NCBI RefSeq assembly: GCF_003086355.1
Contig: NZ_CP031733.1
Coordinates: forward strand, 1,984,001 to 2,048,000
Direction: 5' to 3'
DNA: 64,000 nucleotides
Source of the DNA: Streptococcus chenjunshii
Lineage (GTDB): Bacteria > Bacillota > Bacilli > Lactobacillales > Streptococcaceae
Numbering within the stretch: position 1 is the stretch's first letter; every line of letters starts with the position of its first letter. The position numbers were made by a program, and so were the translations under genes. The notes under the pieces are model-generated. The model did not search any database and had not been told where the DNA came from. It saw nothing but the letters and a program-made list of their open reading frames with translations. Below, piece after piece: positions 54,142-64,000 of the stretch.

Positions 54142-55731
54142 TCATTTTACGTCCAATGCAGCCCAATCACCAAAGGTATAAATTGGGTATAGATTTTTCG
54201 TTTCAACGCCAGTCACGCGGTTATTAGCTGTAATAACCCCCTTATCAGAAGAAATCGGGTAGATAACCGCTTGGTCAGCCAATTCTGTTTGTAACGCATT
54301 ATAAACTTCTTTACGGTCGTTTTCGTCAAGTGTTGATGCACCTTCTGCAAAGAAGTCATCAATATCGCTGTTTGCTAACTTGAAGTAGTTTGAAGCACCG
54401 CCAGTTTGGAAAAGACGTTTGTAAGTGTCAGGATCGTTACCCATACTATATGAACGAAGGAAGAGCGGATATTTGGTAGTACCATCAGCCTTCAATTCAG
54501 CCAAAATAGTATCACCATCACCACCTTCAAGGTTAACAGTCACACCAATCTCTGACAGTTCTTCTTGAATAATAGCTGCTTCTTTAACAAAAATATCATT
54601 TGAAGAATCGTAAGCCAATGTAAAGGTCAAGTCAGAAGCGCCTGCTTCCTCCAAGAGTTCTTTAGCTTTTTCAATATTTTGTGCGTAGCTTGGTGTTTTC
54701 TTATAGTAGAAAGCATTGTCGCTTGGTAAGAATGATTTAGCTTCAAGATAGTAATCCTTAGAGTCGAAGACACCTGTATTGATTTCATCACGATCCAAAG
54801 CATAAAAAACCGCTTGGCGGATACGGCTATCAGTGATAATTTCAGAGTTAATGCCAAGGTAGTTAATACCACCCGCTGAATACGTATATGATGTCACATC
54901 ACTATTTCCCAAGTCAGCAATATCCGTTGATGAGATAGAGGCAATATCAACTTCACCATTTTGAAGAGCTACTTTGAGTGTATCTGAGTTAGAAATAATC
55001 TTAACGTCAATAGTATCAACATTGACATCACCACCATAGTAGTACTTATTGGCTGTCAATTTAAGACCACTGCCTGATGTGTAGCTTCCCAAAACATAAG
55101 GACCGGTCCCGACCGTTGGATAAACACCCAAATCATTAACAGAGAAATCAGAAATATCATTATAAACATGCTCTGGAATGATGATATAAGTTTCATTGGT
55201 AATATTATTCACCGCAGCAGCGCTAGCACTTGGAAGGTTGAACTGGACAGTGTAATCATCCAGTTTTTCAACGGATAATGGTTCATCACTAATCCAGAGG
55301 CTTTCATATTTTCCGTTTTCTTTCTTAGCTTTTTCAGTGTAAGTGAAGACAACATCATCAGCAGAAAATCCTTCCCCATCTGACCATTTAACATCATCAC
55401 GCAATTTAACTATAATGGATTCCCCATCTTCCGATTGTTCAATATCGATTGCCAATTCATAAGTGACCGTTCCATCGTTATTGGTTCTAGCCAGCGGAGA
55501 ATATATCATGTTAATAGTTTTCAACCCCCAAAGATCATTTGAATTGATTGGGTTAAGCGATACAGGATCGCCACCAATTCCATACGTCAAATTCTTGTTT
55601 TTGGACGATGAAGCTGTTGTTGACTGACTCGTGTTGCTTTGAGCAGCAAACCAAGCTACTGCTGCTATAATAACCACAATAATTGTTGCGATAATGATAT
55701 AAAGTCTTTTTTGATTCATCCGTCTTTTCAT
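54142..55731 (-). CDS. Peptide ABC solute-binding protein (family 5)
   Basis: 529 residues. An N-terminal membrane segment (LYIIIATIIVVIIAAVAWF) lacks a lipobox Cys, so anchoring is by an uncleaved signal, unlike typical OppA lipoproteins. The binding domain has YGIGGDPVSLNPINSND, KLRDDVKWSDGEGFSADDV and VGTGPYVL. Family 5 binds oligopeptides, dipeptides or nickel complexes; a peptide or conjugate ligand is likely here. It follows the amidohydrolase gene by 23 bases. Confidence 0.9.
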   Translation of the reverse strand: MKRRMNQKRLYIIIATIIVVIIAAVAWFAAQSNTSQSTTASSSKNKNLTYGIGGDPVSLNPINSNDLWGLKTINMIYSPLARTNNDGTVTYELAIDIEQSEDGESIIVKLRDDVKWSDGEGFSADDVVFTYTEKAKKENGKYESLWISDEPLSVEKLDDYTVQFNLPSASAAAVNNITNETYIIIPEHVYNDISDFSVNDLGVYPTVGTGPYVLGSYTSGSGLKLTANKYYYGGDVNVDTIDVKIISNSDTLKVALQNGEVDIASISSTDIADLGNSDVTSYTYSAGGINYLGINSEIITDSRIRQAVFYALDRDEINTGVFDSKDYYLEAKSFLPSDNAFYYKKTPSYAQNIEKAKELLEEAGASDLTFTLAYDSSNDIFVKEAAIIQEELSEIGVTVNLEGGDGDTILAELKADGTTKYPLFLRSYSMGNDPDTYKRLFQTGGASNYFKLANSDIDDFFAEGASTLDENDRKEVYNALQTELADQAVIYPISSDKGVITANNRVTGVETKNLYPIYTFGDWAALDVK

Positions 55732-55754
55732 ATATTCCTACTTTCTAAAAACGA

Positions 55755-56888
55755 TTAACCATAATACTCTAATAAATAAAGAGCACTTTCAACAAAATAA
55801 TGAACAGCAACTGGCAAAGCTTCATCACGCACGATAAAATCATCATGATGCCAGTCTGGTGCACCGTCCTCCCCGTTTGAACCTACAAAAGCAAACACCC
55901 CAGGAATTTTTTCCTGATAAGCCGCGAAATCTTCTCCTCCTGTTGATGGCAATGTTTCGATAACCTCAGCAAACTTCTTAGAATTTTCAAAGATTAAGGG
56001 TGTAATTGTTGTGTCATTAAAGGTCACTCTAGGAGAATTTCCCCAAACAATCTCAACGTCTGCTCCAAATTGCTCTGCTGTAGTCTGAACCATTTTGGTA
56101 AACTTATCGACAACTGACAAGCGGATATCAGGGTCAAATGTCCTGATTGTTCCTTCAAAGAAACCTTTAGCAGGCAGAACATTCCATGTGTTGCCAACAT
56201 CGATGTGTGTCACTGACAACACTGCTGACTGGAACGGAGACACTGTCCTTGATACAATGCTTTGTAAATTATTGACAATTGTCGTAATAACTAAAACAGT
56301 ATCGATACCCAAATCAGGCCTTGCTGCATGTGCACTAACACCTTTGACAGTAACTTTAAACTGTTCAACACCGGCCATAATAGCACCTGATCGTAAAGCA
56401 AGCTGACCTGGTTTCAAATGAGGATTATTATGATAACCAACAATAGCCGATACACCCTCAATACCTCCAGCAGCAATCACCTGATGCCCACCTTGAAAAT
56501 TTTCTTCTGCTGGTTGAAAGATGAGACGTACAGTCCCCTTTAACTCTGCCTCCTTCTGTTTCAAAACTTCTGCTGCTCCCAGTAGACTTGTTTGATGAAA
56601 ATCGTGTCCGCATGCGTGCATCGCTCCGTTATGACTAGCGTAATCAAGATTTGTCTTCTCTTGAATGGGCAAGGCGTCAATATCAGCCCTCAAAGCAATA
56701 ACAGGTTCCCCATGGCCAATCTCAGCGATTACTCCTGTTGGAAGCGGATAATCTAAAGGCTTAATACCAAGATTTCTAAGATGCTCCTTGATATAAGCAG
56801 TTGTTTCATATTCATTTTCAGAAACTTCCGGATGTTGATGAATATAATGACGAACAGCCGTTAATTTTTGATAAAAAGTATCTGACAA
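55755..56888 (-). CDS. M20D amidohydrolase (N-acyl amino acid type)
   Basis: 377 residues. Metal ligands lie in MHACGHDFHQ, with the catalytic Glu in QPAEENFQGGHQVIAAG; ALRADIDALPIQEK, VKGVSAHAARPDLGIDT and STGGEDFAAYQEKIPG are M20D hallmarks. Relatives include HipO, aminoacylases and the Bacillus SndA/SndB (YxeP) deacetylases of N-acetyl S-modified cysteines. The start is TTG at 56888 with GGGAGG upstream. It heads the peptide-transporter operon under a promoter matched to that of the GNAT operon. Confidence 0.9.
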   Translation of the reverse strand: MSDTFYQKLTAVRHYIHQHPEVSENEYETTAYIKEHLRNLGIKPLDYPLPTGVIAEIGHGEPVIALRADIDALPIQEKTNLDYASHNGAMHACGHDFHQTSLLGAAEVLKQKEAELKGTVRLIFQPAEENFQGGHQVIAAGGIEGVSAIVGYHNNPHLKPGQLALRSGAIMAGVEQFKVTVKGVSAHAARPDLGIDTVLVITTIVNNLQSIVSRTVSPFQSAVLSVTHIDVGNTWNVLPAKGFFEGTIRTFDPDIRLSVVDKFTKMVQTTAEQFGADVEIVWGNSPRVTFNDTTITPLIFENSKKFAEVIETLPSTGGEDFAAYQEKIPGVFAFVGSNGEDGAPDWHHDDFIVRDEALPVAVHYFVESALYLLEYYG

Positions 56889-56919
56889 TCCTCTGTCCTC
56901 CCATATCTTTTAGGTTGCT

Positions 56920-56978
56920 ACTATCTTACCATCTTGTTGCGAACCTGCATACTTTATTTTAGTTATGGCATAGCATAA
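56920..56978 (-). promoter_or_regulatory. Island promoter B (amidohydrolase-opp operon)
   Basis: Minus strand: TTATG-N6-CATAA dyad (56978-56963), 11 bases, TATGCAG (56951-56945), 13 bases, TGGTAAGATAGT (56931-56920). Spacing is identical to promoter A. The dyad extends to a perfect 11-bp repeat, TTTTAGTTATG-N6-CATAACTAAAA (56957-56984). Confidence 0.7.
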
Positions 56979-57012
56979 CTAAAATTTATAGATATCAGTG
57001 AGAAATAGAAAC

Positions 57013-57047
57013 AGGAGGAACATCATCTACTGGATGATGCTCCTCCT
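57013..57047. terminator. Hairpin between the island and the rRNA operon
   Basis: AGGAGGAACATCAT and ATGATGCTCCTCCT pair with one mismatch around a seven-base loop; no strong T-run. It may insulate the operons. Confidence 0.5.
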
Positions 57048-57111
57048 ATCTCTGTGCAACTGGCTAGAAGGCTCTTGCTTGCAGAAAAGAAATCAGCTGG
57101 GATTTACATAT

Positions 57112-57143
57112 CAAAAAAAGCTGAGACACTCTTGTCCCAGCTT
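57112..57143 (-). terminator. rRNA operon terminator
   Basis: Minus strand: AAGCTGGGACA and TGTCTCAGCTT with a four-base loop, then seven T-residues, after tRNA-Asn. Confidence 0.85.
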
Positions 57144-57162
57144 CTTTTCAATTCTATATCTA

Positions 57163-57236
57163 CTCCGCCAGTAGGACTCGAACCTACGACATCATGATTA
57201 ACAGTCATGCGCTACTACCAACTGAGCTATGGCGGA
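57163..57236 (-). tRNA. tRNA-Asn (GUU)
   Basis: 74 bases. Acceptor TCCGCCA pairs with TGGCGGA; the D-loop AGCTCAGTTGGTAG, an anticodon loop with GTT, and GGTTCGAGTCC T-arm are clear. Last gene of the rRNA operon. Confidence 0.95.
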
Positions 57237-57241
57237 ATTTT

Positions 57242-57357
57242 GTTAAGCGACTTCCTTATCTCGCAGGGGCATCCCCCAACTACTTCCGGCGTTCTAGGGC
57301 TTAACTGCTGTGGTCGGCATGGGTACAGGTGTATCCCCTAGGCTAGCGTCACTTAAC
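57242..57357 (-). rRNA. rrf: 5S ribosomal RNA
   Basis: 116 bases between 23S and tRNA-Asn. Ends GTTAAGTGACG and GTCGCTTAAC pair, and CCCATGCCGACC and GAAGTAGTTGGGGGATGCCC segments are typical of Firmicute 5S. Confidence 0.93.
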
Positions 57358-57415
57358 TCGATGAATAAACCTCTAGTCTACTCAAAATTGAATACCTCTC
57401 CCTCTCCTTACGCCT

Positions 57416-60314
<2,899 letters not shown>

Positions 60315-60518
60315 TTATTTTCTCTCTTCGGTCTTCTTTCAGCGTTTCGGTTTCTTTTTATGTTCTATCATGGCAGGCACAGACCTCTCTCTGACCTGCC
60401 ATCATAAATGTGGTTGAGGTATTCAATTTTCAATGGACTAAAGCATAGAACCATCCCCCTGCGACTTGCGCATGAGGCGGCATACGTCCTATCTCTTTAT
60501 CTAGGTTCCCCTAGATAA

Positions 60519-60591
60519 TGGAGCCTAGCGGGATCGAACCGCTGACCTCCTGCGTGCAAAGCAGGCGCTCTCCCAGCTGAGCTAAGGCCCC
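60519..60591 (-). tRNA. tRNA-Ala (UGC)
   Basis: 73 bases in the 16S-23S spacer. GGGGCCTTAGCTCAGC start, anticodon TGC within CTGCTTTGCACGCAG, and TTCGATCCCGCTAGGCTCC at the 3' side. The remaining spacer (60315-60518, 60592-60661) carries processing sequence only. Confidence 0.96.
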
Positions 60592-60657
60592 ACATGACCT
60601 CTCAAAACTGAATAAAAACCTCTGACGTATCCGTTCTAAAGTCTTGCGACTTCTTTT

Positions 60658-62216
<1,559 letters not shown>

Positions 62217-62356
62217 CACTAATATGAGCTTGTTCTTGCTCGTCTTTTCTGTCCGCTGACAGATTCTTTTTTTTGACAGGTTAATTCCTTAACCCGCACG
62301 TCTTGGTTTTTATTCAGTTTTCAAAGGCCATGTCCTCCTGCGAGACCAACTCCTTT

Positions 62357-62385
62357 ATTCTAGCAAATCCCGACTCGGCTGTCAA
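62357..62385 (-). promoter_or_regulatory. rRNA promoter P2
   Basis: TTGACA (62385-62380), 17 bases, TAGAAT (62362-62357), about 140 bases before 16S. Confidence 0.7.
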
Positions 62386-62482
62386 GAACCTTTTGGACTT
62401 TTTTTCACGCTCATCACATATCAAAAGCCTCTTAAAGAAAGATTGGGCCTACAGAAACCCTTCCCCCTCTGACAGCTTCATT

Positions 62483-62512
62483 AGTATAGCATCTCTCCTT
62501 CTTTCTTGTCAA
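62483..62512 (-). promoter_or_regulatory. rRNA promoter P1
   Basis: TTGACA (62512-62507), 18 bases, TATACT (62488-62483) with an upstream TG. Together with P2 it forms a tandem rRNA promoter. Nothing else is seen from 62217 to 62619. Confidence 0.75.
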
Positions 62513-62619
62513 GAGGTTTTTTGCTTTTTGACAGCTACAGGCAAAAAATCTTCTGACTCACTACAAGAGACAGAGGACAGACCTTTTATTAGCAGTAAGA
62601 ACTGAAAGCTGGTACTTGA

Positions 62620-63483
62620 TCAATTGCTGTTAAACATAGCTATTTTTTGATCACAGTAATCGATCAGCTGTTTAGCTTTCTCAAACGAAAACCCTTTTTC
62701 AGAAACAGGCGCCAGTTTCATGTCATCGAAGTAGGCTCCGCTTAGGTCAGATACTTCAGGAGAAAGCGCCAGAAAATAACCTGTCTTAATTCCTTCATCC
62801 AATCCTTTGGCCTTAGACAAAAGTTTGCTTGTTTCGGAGTCCTTTGTCTTTTTATCACCTTTTGAACCTTTAACTAAATTCGTGGCGATTAAACCTGGAT
62901 GGTAGGCGTTAATAGTAGTTTTTGAACCTTGTAAATGAAACTGACGTGCCTGATACCGTGTCAGCCAAATTGTATACAGCTTAGAGGTATCGTAGGCCAG
63001 TTTAGGACTGTATTTCTTTTCAAATCCAAAATCAAGTCCTTGGGGCTCCGCAAAATGATGCATGTAAGAGGAAGTATTGATAATGCGGCCTCCGTTCGAA
63101 TGTTCAAGAAGCAGCTGGAGTTCTTTTGTCAAGATGTAAGGCACCATGACAGATAGCATAAAAGTGATTTCAATGTTTTCTGCTGTAGCCAAACGCTCTG
63201 CTCCTGAATGCAGCCCTGCATTGTTAATCAAGATATCAATTTGTGTAAAATGATTTTTAATCTCTCTGACAAAGCGATAAACATCCGTCATGCTGGAAAA
63301 GTCAGCCAAGTAAGCCGAAACACGGCTGTTTGGAGAGGACGATTTGACGTCTCGGAGTGCGGTGGCCAGCTTTTCACTATTTCGCCCATGGAGGATGATC
63401 TCATGACCTTCACTGGCTAATTTTAAAGCCAAATGTTTACCGATACCGTCTGTAGAGCCTGTAATTAAAATTGTTTTTGCCAT
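62620..63483 (-). CDS. Short-chain dehydrogenase/reductase
   Basis: 287 residues. ITGSTDGIGKHLAL is the cofactor motif, INNAG the NNAG motif, and Y..SK lies in YDTSKLYTIW. The substrate cannot be told. The ATG at 63483 has GGAGGAG upstream and follows the alpha/beta hydrolase stop by one base, so the two genes form an operon. Confidence 0.88.
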   Translation of the reverse strand: MAKTILITGSTDGIGKHLALKLASEGHEIILHGRNSEKLATALRDVKSSSPNSRVSAYLADFSSMTDVYRFVREIKNHFTQIDILINNAGLHSGAERLATAENIEITFMLSVMVPYILTKELQLLLEHSNGGRIINTSSYMHHFAEPQGLDFGFEKKYSPKLAYDTSKLYTIWLTRYQARQFHLQGSKTTINAYHPGLIATNLVKGSKGDKKTKDSETSKLLSKAKGLDEGIKTGYFLALSPEVSDLSGAYFDDMKLAPVSEKGFSFEKAKQLIDYCDQKIAMFNSN

Positions 63484-63484
63484 G

Positions 63485-64000
63485 CTACTCCTCCAAAAAG
63501 ACTGACAATGCCTTTGAAAACTCGTCTGCATATTGAAAAATAGAACCGTGCCCTGCCTTAGGATAAATAATCAATTGGCTATTTGCAATCTTTTGGTGCA
63601 TATCATAAGAATTTTCTGTCGGCACCTGCATATCCTTATCGCCATTAACAATCAGAGTTGGCTGGCCGATGTAGTTCAGATCATCTTGTGCTGCTTTCCC
63701 CCAGCGTTTAATAGCCCTCAACTGTGTCAGAAAGCCTGTAACGGTCATTTTTTCATCTTCAGCCTCTGTTTTTCTTGTAGCCATACGGCTTAAAACTCGC
63801 TCTGCTTCGAGTCCGCCTTCTTTATCATGATTATAGAAAATATAGCGCTTGGGATCGACACCTTGCAGACCTGCTTTTAGCATATAGCGAAAAGTCTTTC
63901 CTGTCACCTTATCTATTTCCTTCCCCCCACGAGGTCCTGTCCCTGCTAATATCAGACGGTTAACCAAACTGTTATTAGTACGGACTATTTCCTGAGCAAT
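63485..64000 (-). CDS. Alpha/beta hydrolase, N-terminus cut by window edge
   Basis: 172 codons of open frame to the window edge. The C-terminal part shows LNYIGQPTLIVNGDKDMQVP with the catalytic acid and IYPKAGHGSIFQ with the catalytic His. Upstream RLILAGTGPRGG follows where the nucleophile strand ends. The nucleophile elbow lies outside the window. Substrate unknown; it is probably co-transcribed with the SDR gene. Confidence 0.85.
   Translation of the reverse strand: MAQEIVRTNNSLVNRLILAGTGPRGGKEIDKVTGKTFRYMLKAGLQGVDPKRYIFYNHDKEGGLEAERVLSRMATRKTEAEDEKMTVTGFLTQLRAIKRWGKAAQDDLNYIGQPTLIVNGDKDMQVPTENSYDMHQKIANSQLIIYPKAGHGSIFQYADEFSKALSVFLEE

Overview
The window is chromosomal DNA of a Streptococcus, probably of the mutans group or a close relative. 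The evidence is a tagatose-6-phosphate lactose operon, a copYAZ operon, the nusA-rnpM-ylxQ-infB-rbfA and hrcA-grpE-dnaK-dnaJ blocks, a SigX/ComX competence sigma factor behind a ComR-type box, and a 16S-tRNA-Ala-23S-5S-tRNA-Asn operon. The two rRNA-linked tRNAs and the protein sequences read as streptococcal. Species cannot be fixed by eye. Most genes lie on the minus strand.

Layout. 1-1500: the end of a TMEM175-type channel gene, then decayed DNA with two recognisable gene relics. 1502-8917: the lacABCDFEG operon (minus) and divergent lacR, with a promoter on each side and two matching candidate operators. 9131-10924: an orphan glutamate decarboxylase gene with a cre-like site, a structured leader and an unusual terminator. 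10953-13925: copZ, copA, copY. 14255-23683: translation, transcription and nucleotide genes (nucleotidyltransferase-like, rbfA, infB, ylxQ, rnpM, nusA, rimP, pyrG, rpoE). 23950-30007: a HAD phosphatase, trigger factor, MscS channel, DUF436 protein, ECF S component, ThiD/PdxK kinase and truA. 30400-35592: the heat-shock operon with two CIRCE elements. 35601-41581: cell-wall and small metabolic genes, an S24-type repressor and comX. 41946-56888: an accessory island. 57112-62512: the rRNA operon. 62620-64000: an SDR enzyme and a truncated alpha/beta hydrolase.

The island is the most interesting part. It holds three glutathione-transferase-like genes (one broken), a GNAT acetyltransferase, a 48-residue coupled ORF, a family-3 solute-binding protein, a PepV-type dipeptidase, a class-I amidotransferase-fold (C26) hydrolase, a complete oligopeptide-type ABC importer and an M20D amidohydrolase. 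Two promoters about 9.7 kb apart, before the binding protein and before the amidohydrolase, share three sequence blocks at identical spacing. The set resembles the Bacillus ytm and yxe pathways for S-modified cysteines, with GST-like enzymes where those have monooxygenases. I infer import and breakdown of glutathione, gamma-glutamyl or S-conjugated cysteine compounds.

Other points of interest are a modular repeat family whose copies end at the Shine-Dalgarno of gadB, rbfA and rpoE, a rimP gene with no ATG/GTG/TTG start, a one-base frameshift in pyrG, a pyrG leader of the G-reiteration type, and a terminator whose loop contains an IS-end-like palindrome.
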